Below are positions 12,366 to 20,807 of a stretch of DNA of 64,000 nt, in pieces. The DNA comes from Pseudoxanthomonas kalamensis DSM 18571 (GTDB lineage Bacteria > Pseudomonadota > Gammaproteobacteria > Xanthomonadales > Xanthomonadaceae). The first letter of the stretch is position 1. Each line of letters begins with the position of its first letter. The position numbers and the translations under genes were made by a program. The stretch lies in the NCBI RefSeq assembly GCF_010211745.1, contig NZ_PDWQ01000001.1:692501-756500 (forward strand), given 5' to 3'. The notes beneath the pieces were generated by a model. It was not told the DNA's origin. It saw only the letters and a list, made by a program, of their open reading frames with translations, and searched no databases.

Positions 12366-12897
12366 CGGCTCAGTGTAACCAGCGTCCTTGCCTCGTCAGC
12401 GGGCCGCGGCGCGGGACTACAGTTGCGAAGGAAAGCTGGCTCGCGATTGATGAGAATCACGCAAGCTGCTGCCGCGCATGGAGATTCCCGCTTATCCACA
12501 CAGCTTGTGGATAAAACTGTGCATGGGCTTGTGGCTTCACGGCCCGGACGCCGTATCACAAGCCTGTCATCTGGATTGGCGAAAAAATCGCCAAATAAAT
12601 AATTCATTTAAAAATCAAACAGATAGGCGTGAAACGGGAATGTCATCCGGGCGCCGGAGCGGGCGCGAACACGGCCGCACTCCCGCGTCGTGCCGCTGTG
12701 CACAACCTTGCCGGGCAAATTCCGGTCTGCATCAAAGGTTTGCAGCGACATGACAGCCCGGCTTGCCGCAACGGTGCGGTCCAAGCACCATTCCGGTGCG
12801 GGGCACCGCCGGCCAGCCGGGCTGGCTAGAATGCGTGTCCCGGCCCGGGGCCAGCGCCGCATTCCGATGGCGCGACCGCAGCCGTTCGAGCACTCGC
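12366..12897. other. 532-bp non-coding region between priA and the MATE gene
   Basis: No convincing gene is seen. The segment holds the DnaA-box pair (12492-12514), a TTGGCGA/TCGCCAA hairpin (12576-12594), a strongly AT-rich tract (about 12582-12630), a weaker DnaA-box match TGTGCACAA (12697-12705) and a TAGAAT -10-like element (12827-12832) ahead of the MATE gene. It carries the divergent leaders of the two flanking genes. Confidence 0.6.
12492..12514. promoter_or_regulatory. Inverted pair of perfect DnaA boxes
   Basis: TTATCCACA (12492-12500) and its exact reverse complement TGTGGATAA (12506-12514) are separated by 5 bp. Each matches the R1-type DnaA consensus TTATNCACA. The pair may bind DnaA and influence priA, or may act as a titration or reactivation site. 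As RNA it would also form a 9-bp hairpin. Confidence 0.6.
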
Positions 12898-14271
12898 ATG
12901 ACCTCCCGTGCCCAGGCCCGGACGCCCTTCGCCAGCGAAGTGCGCCGCACGGCCGTTCTTGCCGCGCCGCTGGTCGGCGGCCATCTGGCCACCGGCCTGT
13001 TCGGCTTCGTCGACAGCGTCATCGCCGGTCGCCACGGCACCGATACCCTGGCCGGGGTGGCGGTGGGCACGGCGATGTTCTGGCTGCCGATGATGGTGCC
13101 GATGGGCACGCTGATGGCCTTGCCGGCGATGGTGTCGCAACTGGACGGCAGCGGCCGGCACGAACGGATCGGGCCGCTGTTCCGGCAGGCGCTGTGGCTG
13201 GCGGCGACGCTTGGGCTGCTGCTGTTCGGCTTCCTCAGCCTGGCCGGCCTGCTGCTGGCGCCGATGGGGATCGCCGCCGAAGTGCGTCCGGCGGCGGCCG
13301 CTTTTCTCGACGGCCTGCGCTGGGGCATGCCCGCGCTGACCCTGTACTACGCCATGCGCTACCTCAGCGACGGCTTGCACTGGACCCTGCCGACCCTGGT
13401 GCTGGGCTTCGGCGGCCTGCTGCTGCTGGCCCCGCTAGGCTATGCGCTGACCTTTGGCTTGGGCGGCTTGCCGGAACTGGGGGCGAAGGGGCTGGGACTG
13501 GCGTCGTCGGTGATGATGTGGACGCAGGCGACGGTGTTCTTCGCCTATCTGGCGCGGTCGAAGCGGTTCGCCGGATTGCATCTGTTCGTGCGGCTGGAAG
13601 CACCGGATGCGCGCCAGATCGGCGCCCTGCTGCGGACCGGGCTGCCGATCGGGATCACCGTGCTGATGGAAGGCGGCCTGTTCATCGCCACCGCGCTGCT
13701 GATCGGCCGGTTGGGCGAAGTGCCGGCGGCGGCGCACCAGATCGCCATCAACGTGGCCAGCCTGTGCTTCATGATCCCGTTCGGCGTCGCCGAGGCGACC
13801 ACGGTGCGGGTCGGGCATGCGCTTGGCGGCGGCCGCGGCACCGAAGGCGTGCGCCGCGCCGTGTGGGCCGGGCTGGCGCTGGTGCTGGCGACCCAGGCGC
13901 TGACCGGCCTGGCCCTGCTGCTGGGGCACGATGTGATCGCCGCCTGGTACACCCGTGATGCCGCGGTGGCGGGGCTGGCGGCCAGCCTGCTGCTGTTCGC
14001 GGCGGCGTTCCAGTTCCCCGACGGCGTGCAGGCGTTGTCGAACGGCGCCCTGCGCGGGCTGAAGGACACCCAGGTGCCGATGCTGCTGGCGGCGCTGGCC
14101 TATTGGGGCGTCGGCATGCCGCTGGGCGCCGGCCTGGGGCTGGGGCTGGGCCTGGGGCCGAAGGGTATGTGGGCGGGCCTGATCGCCGGGCTGGTGGTGG
14201 CGGCGGTCTTGCTGGGCGGGCGCTTCCTGCGCAGCAGCCGACGATTGCAGGCCTTCGCCGACGGTCAATGA
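12898..14271 (+). CDS. MATE-family multidrug efflux transporter
   Basis: A 457-residue inner-membrane protein, hydrophobic throughout, with about 12 helices in two homologous halves. The MATE signatures are visible: APLVGGHLATGLFGFVDSV in helix 1, AHQIAINVASLCFMIPFG, and VGHALGGG. These antiporters expel cationic drugs using Na+ or H+ gradients, and the NorM subgroup is closest. The ATG at 12898 (MTSRAQARTPF) precedes the first conserved helix; further upstream the frame encodes sequence unlike the family. A Gly/Leu-rich segment near the C-terminus is encoded by CTGGGG repeats that could form a G-quadruplex (14136-14157). Confidence 0.9.
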   Translation: MTSRAQARTPFASEVRRTAVLAAPLVGGHLATGLFGFVDSVIAGRHGTDTLAGVAVGTAMFWLPMMVPMGTLMALPAMVSQLDGSGRHERIGPLFRQALWLAATLGLLLFGFLSLAGLLLAPMGIAAEVRPAAAAFLDGLRWGMPALTLYYAMRYLSDGLHWTLPTLVLGFGGLLLLAPLGYALTFGLGGLPELGAKGLGLASSVMMWTQATVFFAYLARSKRFAGLHLFVRLEAPDARQIGALLRTGLPIGITVLMEGGLFIATALLIGRLGEVPAAAHQIAINVASLCFMIPFGVAEATTVRVGHALGGGRGTEGVRRAVWAGLALVLATQALTGLALLLGHDVIAAWYTRDAAVAGLAASLLLFAAAFQFPDGVQALSNGALRGLKDTQVPMLLAALAYWGVGMPLGAGLGLGLGLGPKGMWAGLIAGLVVAAVLLGGRFLRSSRRLQAFADGQ

Positions 14272-14383
14272 GAGATGCCGGGCTGTGTCCGCTCATGCAC
14301 ATGGCCCGGACGCAATGACGATCGGCGCATGAAACCGCCGCTTGCAGCCGTTAAGCTGCCGGTATCGCAGCAGGAGCTTCCCC

Positions 14384-16285
14384 ATGAACCAACCCGCCCC
14401 GTCGCGCGGCCCCATCGCCACTTTCTTCGTCGGCCTGTGGGACGTGATGAATTTCACCCGCCGGCTGATCCTCAACCTGCTGTTCTTCGGCCTGCTGCTG
14501 CTGTTCCTGGTGATCCTGGTGATGGTGGCCGGCAGTGGCGGTGGCATCACCCCGATGGGTGAGCGCACGACCCTGGTGATTGCGCCGGAAGGCGCGCTGG
14601 TCGAACAGTACACGCGCGATGCGCTGACCCGCGATGTCGGTCGTGCGCTGGGCGACCCCAGCGTCGAGGAAGTGCAGCTGCGCGACCTGATCCGCGGAAT
14701 CGAGGCGGCCAAGGACGACAAGCGCATCGAGCGCGTGCTGCTGGACGTGGACAAGTTGCAGGCCAGCGGCTGGGCCTCGCTGCGCGAAGTCGCGGCGGCG
14801 CTGGCCGATCTGCGCGCGTCCGGCAAGCAGGTCGTCGCCTTCAGCCAGGGGCTGGGCCAGGGCCAGTACCTGCTGGCCGCGCAGGCCGACGAGGTCTATC
14901 TGGATCCGATGGGCGGCCTGGTGCTGGAAGGCCTGGGACGCTATCGCCAGTACTACCGGCAGGCGCTGCAGGACAAGCTCGGGGTGGACGTGCACCTGTT
15001 CCGCGTCGGCGAATACAAGTCGGCCGCCGAGCCGTACATTCTCGACGCCGCGTCGAAGGAGTCCAAGGAAGCCGACCTGTACTGGATGGGCGACCTGTGG
15101 CAGCGCTATCTGCAAGACGTCGCCAGCGCGCGCAAGCTGACCCCGGAAGCGATCGCGGCCGGCATCGACACCCTGCCCGAAGGCGTTGCCGCAGCCGGCG
15201 GCGACCTGGCCAAGTTCGCCCTGCAGCAGAAGCTGGTCGATGGCCTGAAAACCCGCGAGGAAGTCGAGGACCTGCTGGCCGAGCGCGGCGTCGCCGACGA
15301 GGATTCCGAATACGGCTTCCGCAGCATCGGTCTGGGCGCCTATCTGGCCCAGCTCGACGCCAAGCGCAATCCGCTCGATGAGCGTCCGCAGGTCGCAGTG
15401 GTGGTGGCGGCTGGCGAAATCACCGGTGGCCAGCAGCCGCCGGGTACGGTGGGCGGCGAATCGACGTCGGCCCTGCTGCGCGAGGCGCGCGACGACGAGG
15501 ACGTCAAGGCGGTGGTGCTGCGGGTGGATTCGCCCGGTGGCGAGGTGTTCGCTTCCGAACAGATCCGCCGCGAGGTGGTCGCGCTGCAGGAAGCCGGCAA
15601 GCCGGTGGTGGTGTCGATGGGCGACCTGGCCGCGTCCGGCGGCTACTGGATCAGCATGAACGCCGACCGCATCTACGCCGACCCGTCGACCATCAGCGGC
15701 TCGATCGGCATCTTCGGCCTGATCCCCAACATCACCCGCACCCTGGACAAGGTCGGCGTGCATACCGACGGCGTCGGTACTACCCGCTTCGCCGGCGCCT
15801 TCGACATCAGCCGTCCGCTGGACCCGGCGGTCGGCCAGGTCATCCAGTCGGTGATCGACAAGGGCTACGCCGACTTCACCGGCAAGGTGGCCACGGCGCG
15901 CAAGAAGAGTGTCGAGGAGATCGACGCGATCGGCCGCGGCCGGGTCTGGAGTGGTGCACAGGCCAAGGAGCGCGGGCTGGTCGACGAACTGGGCGGACTG
16001 GACGCGGCGATCGCCGATGCCGCCGCCCGCGCCACGCTGGGCGATGTCGGCAAGTACCGCGTGCGCTACATCGAGCGCATGGCAACGCCGTTCGAGCGGT
16101 TCCTCGGTGGCTTCGCCGGCAGCCGCCTCGGCTCGGCCTGGCTGAAGGATTCGGGGCTGGCGCGTGCGCTGCTGGTCAAGGCGTTGCCGGAAACCGAGGC
16201 GCAGCTGCGCTTCGTCGAGAATGCGGTCAAGGACCGCAACGGCACGCCGGTGAAGTCGCTGGCCTACTGCTTCTGCGGGATGTAG
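14384..16285 (+). CDS. sppA: Signal peptide peptidase SppA, 67-kDa type
   Basis: A 633-residue membrane-anchored serine protease that degrades cleaved signal peptides in the periplasm. One N-terminal membrane segment (residues ~25-50) is followed by two ClpP-like repeats. The general-base lysine lies in GEYKSAAEPY of the first repeat and the nucleophile serine in DLAASGGYWIS of the second, as in E. coli SppA. The CAGGAG site 7 nt upstream supports the ATG at 14384. It is followed by the DUF2059 gene on the same strand. Confidence 0.95.
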   Translation: MNQPAPSRGPIATFFVGLWDVMNFTRRLILNLLFFGLLLLFLVILVMVAGSGGGITPMGERTTLVIAPEGALVEQYTRDALTRDVGRALGDPSVEEVQLRDLIRGIEAAKDDKRIERVLLDVDKLQASGWASLREVAAALADLRASGKQVVAFSQGLGQGQYLLAAQADEVYLDPMGGLVLEGLGRYRQYYRQALQDKLGVDVHLFRVGEYKSAAEPYILDAASKESKEADLYWMGDLWQRYLQDVASARKLTPEAIAAGIDTLPEGVAAAGGDLAKFALQQKLVDGLKTREEVEDLLAERGVADEDSEYGFRSIGLGAYLAQLDAKRNPLDERPQVAVVVAAGEITGGQQPPGTVGGESTSALLREARDDEDVKAVVLRVDSPGGEVFASEQIRREVVALQEAGKPVVVSMGDLAASGGYWISMNADRIYADPSTISGSIGIFGLIPNITRTLDKVGVHTDGVGTTRFAGAFDISRPLDPAVGQVIQSVIDKGYADFTGKVATARKKSVEEIDAIGRGRVWSGAQAKERGLVDELGGLDAAIADAAARATLGDVGKYRVRYIERMATPFERFLGGFAGSRLGSAWLKDSGLARALLVKALPETEAQLRFVENAVKDRNGTPVKSLAYCFCGM

Positions 16286-16325
16286 GTCCGCAACCGTTTA
16301 CCACTTCACTCAAGGAGTTCGCGTG

Positions 16326-16844
16326 ATGATCAGGAAGTCGTGGGTTGCCGTGTTGCTGCTGCTGTTCCCGTTTGCCATCGTTGCCACCGCCGTCGCCGCC
16401 GAATCGCTGCCCAGCGAAGCCTCGGTGCGCGACCTGTTGCAGGTGACTGAGGCGCGCAAGATGATCGATGCCTCGATCGCCCAGATCGAGCCGATGATGC
16501 AGGCCACGACCCAGCAGGCCTTGCAGGGCCACGAGCTGGACGATGCGCAGCAGGCTCTGGTCGCGGAAATGAACGCCAAGCTCGTCGGCCTGCTCGGCGA
16601 GACGCTGGACTGGGACAGCCTGGAGCCGTCCTTCATCGACATCTACCGCAAGTCCTTCAGCCAGGACGAAATCGACGGCATGCTGCAGTTCTATCGCAGC
16701 GATGCCGGCAAGGCGGTGATCGCCAAGATGCCGCAGGTCATGCAATACAGCATGGAGTTGAGCCAGCAGCGCGTGCTCGGGATGATGCCGAAGCTGCAGG
16801 CGCTGCAGGCGGAGTATCTGGAGAAGCTGAAGGCAACCGACTGA
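16326..16844 (+). CDS. Exported DUF2059-domain protein
   Basis: A 172-residue protein with a clear signal peptide (MIRKSWVAVLLLLFPFAIV..., cleavage after AVAA) and a mature helical region containing the DUF2059 core (FSQDEIDGMLQFYRSDAGKAVI.KMP). Members are periplasmic or outer-membrane proteins of unknown function. The ATG at 16326 lies 8 nt after AAGGAG; an overlapping GTG at 16323 is possible. It follows sppA by 40 bp and is probably cotranscribed. Confidence 0.85.
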   Translation: MIRKSWVAVLLLLFPFAIVATAVAAESLPSEASVRDLLQVTEARKMIDASIAQIEPMMQATTQQALQGHELDDAQQALVAEMNAKLVGLLGETLDWDSLEPSFIDIYRKSFSQDEIDGMLQFYRSDAGKAVIAKMPQVMQYSMELSQQRVLGMMPKLQALQAEYLEKLKATD

Positions 16845-16853
16845 CGCGGTCGC

Positions 16854-17093
16854 TTACTGCTCCGCCGCCTCCAGCTCCTCGCGGCGCTTCTGGTCGGCCT
16901 GCTGCAAGGTGTCTTCCACGGCGCGCGCCTTGTCCTGCGGCGCCTGAATGGCGTCACGGAGTTCGGTGTTCGCCGGTTTCGCTGCGGCGGTCGCCTGAGG
17001 CTCGGGCGGCTGCTCCAGCGGCGGCGGTTCGGGCTGGCAGCCGGCCAAGGCGCAGATTGCGGCCAGCACGGCCAGCGGATGCAAAGTACTCAT
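16854..17093 (-). CDS. Small lipoprotein with a coiled-coil tail
   Basis: A 79-residue protein with a signal peptide and lipobox LAGC (Cys19), then a proline-rich linker (EPPPLEQPPEP) and a charged helical C-terminus likely to be coiled coil. It lies convergent to the DUF2059 gene with a 9-bp gap. I recognise no family. It resembles small envelope lipoproteins, and its function is unknown. Confidence 0.7.
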   Translation of the reverse strand: MSTLHPLAVLAAICALAGCQPEPPPLEQPPEPQATAAAKPANTELRDAIQAPQDKARAVEDTLQQADQKRREELEAAEQ

Positions 17094-17148
17094 GCAAGCT
17101 CCCGGTGAGTAGGCAGGGGTATGCTACGCCCACGGAGGCGAAGATCGC

Positions 17149-17925
17149 ATGAGCACCCATCGCTGGCGGCTGGACGGACAACTGGCGCTGATCACCGGCG
17201 CCAGCGCCGGCATCGGTCTGGCCGTCGCCCGCGAGCTGCTCGGCCTGGGCGCCGACGTCATGCTGGTGGCGCGCAATGCCGACATGCTGGAAACGGTCCG
17301 CGACGAGTTGTCCGACGAATTCCCCGAGCAGGGCGTGCTCGGTCTGGCTGCGGACGTGTCCGACGACGAGGACCGGCGCGAGATCCTCGACTGGGTGGAA
17401 GACCACGCCGACGGCCTGGACCTGCTGGTCAACAATGCCGGCGGCAACATCAGCAAGGCCACCGTCGACTACACCGAGGACGAGTGGCGCGACATCTTCG
17501 AGACCAACCTGTTCTCGGCCTTCGAGCTGTCGCGCTACGCCCATCCCTTGCTGTCGCGGCGTGCGGCGTCGGCGATCGTCAACGTCGGCAGCGTGTCCGG
17601 CATCACCGCAGTGCGCAGCGGCTCGCCCTACGGCATGACCAAGGCCGCGCTGCACCAGCTGACCCGCAACCTGGCGACCGAATGGGCCGAGGACGGCGTG
17701 CGGGTCAACGCGGTGGCGCCGTGGTACATCCGCACCCGGCGCACCTCGGCCCCGCTGGCCGATGTGGACTACTACGAGGAAGTGATCGAACGCACGCCGA
17801 TGCGCCGGATCGGCGAACCGGAGGAAGTGGCCGCGGCGGTCGCCTTCCTGTGCCTGCCGGCGGCCAGCTACATCACCGGCGAATGCATCGCCGTGGACGG
17901 CGGCTTCCTGCGCTACGGCTTCTGA
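17149..17925 (+). CDS. Short-chain dehydrogenase/reductase
   Basis: A 258-residue classical SDR. It shows the nucleotide-binding TGASAGIG (residues ~17-24), NNAGG, catalytic Ser in GSVSGI, YGMTK (Tyr-x-x-x-Lys) and the C-terminal substrate loop. The overall pattern ([12 protein letters not shown]..., [16 protein letters not shown]) resembles the tropinone-reductase-like subgroup, whose bacterial substrates are mostly unknown. A strong GGAGG site lies upstream of ATG 17149. It is convergent with the DUF4124 gene pair. Confidence 0.9.
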   Translation: MSTHRWRLDGQLALITGASAGIGLAVARELLGLGADVMLVARNADMLETVRDELSDEFPEQGVLGLAADVSDDEDRREILDWVEDHADGLDLLVNNAGGNISKATVDYTEDEWRDIFETNLFSAFELSRYAHPLLSRRAASAIVNVGSVSGITAVRSGSPYGMTKAALHQLTRNLATEWAEDGVRVNAVAPWYIRTRRTSAPLADVDYYEEVIERTPMRRIGEPEEVAAAVAFLCLPAASYITGECIAVDGGFLRYGF

Positions 17926-17943
17926 AAAACGCGGGCATCGCGG

Positions 17944-18600
17944 TCACGGGCCGCTGCAGGTACTTTCGGCCAGGATGCGCTGCACGCGCTCGAATTCGGC
18001 CCGGTTCTTCGCCGCGTTTTCCGCTCGGCCGAAGCGCCAGGCGACTTCGGTTTCGCTCAGGCGCTTGCGCCAGGTCTCGCACAGCTGCTCGTCCGGCACG
18101 CGCGCGCAGACATCGTGCACGATTTCGCAGGCCTGGCCGGCGCCGGTCTGCGGGTTGCCGTCCAGACCGACGGTACGCAAGGGCACGCAGCGGGATTGCG
18201 GCTGGTCGCTTTCGGTGATGTAGCTGCCGCCGGTGTCGGGCGCGGTGCAACTGAAGATCACTGGTGGCGGCAGGCGGTTTTCCGCGGGCGGCGGGGCTTC
18301 AGGCGGGCTCGACGGGGCGGCGGCCGTGTCCAGCACAGCGCTGCCCGCTTGCGTCGCGGGGACCGGTGGCGCTGCCGGCGATGGCGTGGCCGGGCGCGCG
18401 GGCAGATTGTCCATCGGCACCGTGTTGACGCTGGACACGGTGCGCTTCTCCTCGTGCATGCCGGCACCGCAGGGTTCGTTCTGCAGGGTCAGCTGGCCGG
18501 CGGCGTCGGTGCAGCGATAGATCACCACGTCCGTGGCCATGCCTGGTTGGGCGAGATGCAGCAGGGACGCAGCCAGCGCGAGCAATGCGACCTGTCGCAT
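17944..18600 (-). CDS. Exported DUF4124-domain protein (copy 2 of a pair)
   Basis: A 218-residue protein with a signal peptide ending near MATDVV, then the DUF4124 motif (VVIYRCTDAAGQLTLQNEPC), a long Pro/Ala linker, and a Cys-rich C-terminal half (CEIVHDVC, CETWRKRL, STCSGP). Its ATG overlaps the stop of the upstream paralogue by one base (TGATG), so the two are translationally coupled. Conserved cysteines suggest a disulphide-stabilised periplasmic protein. Function is unknown. Confidence 0.82.
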   Translation of the reverse strand: MRQVALLALAASLLHLAQPGMATDVVIYRCTDAAGQLTLQNEPCGAGMHEEKRTVSSVNTVPMDNLPARPATPSPAAPPVPATQAGSAVLDTAAAPSSPPEAPPPAENRLPPPVIFSCTAPDTGGSYITESDQPQSRCVPLRTVGLDGNPQTGAGQACEIVHDVCARVPDEQLCETWRKRLSETEVAWRFGRAENAAKNRAEFERVQRILAESTCSGP

Positions 18601-19211
18601 CAATAGCCTCCGCAATCGTTGTTCATCCGCGCCTCGATGTCGCGTTGTTCCAGATCCAGTGCGCGTCGTTCGCTCTGCAGCGCACTGTGGTAACGCCGCT
18701 TGATTTCGTAGCGACGGTCGGACAGCCGCGCACAGGCTTCCTGCTGCGGCAGCATGTGGCAGCTGTCGCGCACCCAGGTGCCACCGCCTGTGGGCACCAC
18801 CACCGGTCCACCGGGACGCTGCACCGGCGGATAGCCCAGCGTCCACAACGGCACCCAGCGCGGATTGCCTTCGCCATCGTCGCTGTCGTAGCGATCGCCT
18901 TCGGGCGTGACGCATTCGTACATCGGCCGCGGCGGGGCGCGGTAGACTACCTGCACTTCACGCGGTGGTGACGGCGGTTCGACCGCGTCGGCGGGCGCAG
19001 CAGGAACCGCGAGCGCCGGCGGCGGGTCTTTCGGCCGCTGCATGCTGCGGATCTCCTGGGTTTCGCCGGCCAGGCATGGCGAATCACGCAGGCTGGTGTG
19101 GCCGCTGGCGTCAGTGCAGCGGTAGATGACGACTTCGTCGGCATGCAGTGGCAACGCCGTTGCCGACAGCAGCAGGAACAATAGCAGGCAGGCGGTTTCC
19201 GCTCGGGACAT
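18600..19211 (-). CDS. Exported DUF4124-domain protein (copy 1 of a pair)
   Basis: A 203-residue protein with a signal peptide (ACLLLFLLLSATALPLHA) and the DUF4124 motif EVVIYRCTDASGHTSLRDSPC, which is clearly paralogous to the next gene. A Pro-rich linker and a charged C-terminal helix (RRYEIKRRYHSALQSERRAL...) follow. ATG 19211 sits just before the hydrophobic core; an in-frame ATG at 19241 would add ten residues. Function is unknown. The pair probably arose by duplication. Confidence 0.82.
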   Translation of the reverse strand: MSRAETACLLLFLLLSATALPLHADEVVIYRCTDASGHTSLRDSPCLAGETQEIRSMQRPKDPPPALAVPAAPADAVEPPSPPREVQVVYRAPPRPMYECVTPEGDRYDSDDGEGNPRWVPLWTLGYPPVQRPGGPVVVPTGGGTWVRDSCHMLPQQEACARLSDRRYEIKRRYHSALQSERRALDLEQRDIEARMNNDCGGY

Positions 19212-19264
19212 GGCCGCAGTGTGCGCGAACGGGCCGTCCATGCAAGTCCGGCGATCGTGTTTGT

Positions 19265-19825
19265 TCAGCCGCGCAGTCGCGCACCGCTGCGCGCATCGCG
19301 GATCGGCGTGGCCTCGACCAACTCTCCGGTTTCGCCTTCCAGCACGCCGTCCACCAGCGCCAGCAGGGCCGGATCGAGAGCTTCGCGCCGCCGCGGTGCC
19401 GGCTGCCCGGCCAGGTTGGCGCTGGTCGAGACCAGGGCACCGCCATGGGCGCGGCACAGGGCGACGACCGCAGGATGTGCGCTGACCCGCACGGCGATGC
19501 CGTCGTGGTTGCCGGTGATCCAGCCGGGCGCCTTGGCGCTGGCTGGCAGGATCCAGGTATGCGGCCCGGGCCAGCTCGCCAGCACTTCGGACAGCCGTTC
19601 GGCGGGCAGCGCCGTCAGGTCGAGAAAATCACGCAGCGGCTCCAGCGCATCGGCGATCAGGATCAGGCCCTTGTCGGGAGGACGGTGCTTGATCGCCAGC
19701 AGGCGCATCACCGCGAATTCGTCGAGCGGGTCGCAACCCAGGCCCCACACGCCCTCGGTCGGGTAGGCGATCACACCGCCCGCATGCAGGCGGCCGGCGG
19801 CGTGTTCGGCGGAGAGCGTGTCCAT
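19265..19825 (-). CDS. tsaC: L-threonylcarbamoyladenylate synthase (TsaC/Sua5/YrdC family)
   Basis: A 186-residue YrdC-domain protein of the short TsaC type, with no Sua5 C-terminal domain. It makes threonylcarbamoyl-AMP from Thr, bicarbonate and ATP for t6A37 modification of ANN-reading tRNAs. Family features include the start GGVIAYPTEGVWGLGCDP, the nucleotide-binding KHRPPDKGLILIA and the STSANLAGQ motif. It is probably first in the minus-strand run that continues into the DUF4124 genes. Confidence 0.93.
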   Translation of the reverse strand: MDTLSAEHAAGRLHAGGVIAYPTEGVWGLGCDPLDEFAVMRLLAIKHRPPDKGLILIADALEPLRDFLDLTALPAERLSEVLASWPGPHTWILPASAKAPGWITGNHDGIAVRVSAHPAVVALCRAHGGALVSTSANLAGQPAPRRREALDPALLALVDGVLEGETGELVEATPIRDARSGARLRG

Positions 19826-19859
19826 GTCGGCATTCTCGCACTCCGCAGTGGACGACGGA

Positions 19860-20750
19860 CTATTGCGGACTGGGGCAGGCGGGATCGGGCTGCTTCAGCT
19901 TGGCGCACAGTTTCTGCCGGCAGCTGATGCCCTGCACGGTGTTGGCGGGCGGACAATTGCGCATGCGGGACTGCAGCTTGGCCGAGCTCTGCTCGATGCC
20001 GTCGACGGAAGCGGTCGAGGCGTCTTCTTTCAGCAGGTCCTCGACCAGTTCGTCCATGGTCTGCGGCTGGCCGACGGTGGTGGTGCCGCGCGACTGCCCC
20101 TGGTAGATGTTGTCGAGCAGGGTGGCCAGCAGATTCTCGTCGCCCGGCTGGACGGAAGCGCTGCGCGTTGCGCGCGCGCTGCGCGGACCGGCGGCGGTCC
20201 GTCGCGGCGAAGGCGTCTTGGTCGATGCCATCGCCCCGGGAGCGGCAGGAGCGTCGAGGGCCGGCCAGGCCGGGCTGGTGCTCGCGGCGACGGGTTCGGC
20301 CGAAGGCGCGCTGCCGGTCGCCGCTGGCTGGCCGAGCCGCGCCAGCGGGTCATCCGTTTCCGGTGCCGAAGATTGCGCCGCGACGGCGCCGGCGGAGTCG
20401 CCGACCAGGATCGCGGTGTCGGGGCGGGCCGGATCGCTTTCGTGTCCGCCATCGTTTGGCATCGCTGCGATCGCCACGGTCGGCGCCGGGTCCTGCGCGT
20501 CTGGCCCGAAGAACCACCATCCGATCACGCCGACCAGCAGCAGCGCGGCGATCGCGGACGGAATCAGCCAGCGCGGCGAACGCACGCGACGATGCGCGGT
20601 CGGTAGTGCCGAGGGCGCGGGGGGCAGGGCGGGGCCGCCGGTAGTCGGTGCGGCATCGCCCGTCTTGAAAAGACTGGGGCGGGCGGGCCTAGAGTCGTTC
20701 CTGTCCAATAGGATGCCTTGTCGTCCATGGCGGCGGAATCCGCAGCGCAT
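19860..20750 (-). CDS. Single-pass membrane protein of unknown function
   Basis: A 296-residue protein with a Pro-rich cytoplasmic N-terminus, one membrane helix (residues ~62-80, LIPSAIAALLLVGVIGWWFFG), a long Ala/Pro/Ser-rich low-complexity periplasmic linker, and a short C-terminal domain with four cysteines (CPPANTV..SCRQKLCAKLK..PAC). I recognise no family. Two starts are plausible: ATG 20750 with GGAG upstream, or TTG 20708 with AAGG upstream. It is divergent from the T6SS genes, and whether it belongs to the T6SS is unknown. Confidence 0.65.
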   Translation of the reverse strand: MRCGFRRHGRQGILLDRNDSRPARPSLFKTGDAAPTTGGPALPPAPSALPTAHRRVRSPRWLIPSAIAALLLVGVIGWWFFGPDAQDPAPTVAIAAMPNDGGHESDPARPDTAILVGDSAGAVAAQSSAPETDDPLARLGQPAATGSAPSAEPVAASTSPAWPALDAPAAPGAMASTKTPSPRRTAAGPRSARATRSASVQPGDENLLATLLDNIYQGQSRGTTTVGQPQTMDELVEDLLKEDASTASVDGIEQSSAKLQSRMRNCPPANTVQGISCRQKLCAKLKQPDPACPSPQ

Positions 20751-20807
20751 GGCATTCTAACTCCGGCGGCATCGAGGCCGTCAATCGACCCACACGGACC
20801 GGATCGC

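Noticed and set aside
12492-12514. The DnaA-box pair as the chromosomal origin
   Set aside because: No dnaA, dnaN, rpmH or gidA genes are nearby and only two perfect boxes are present. It is reported as a regulatory or titration candidate instead.
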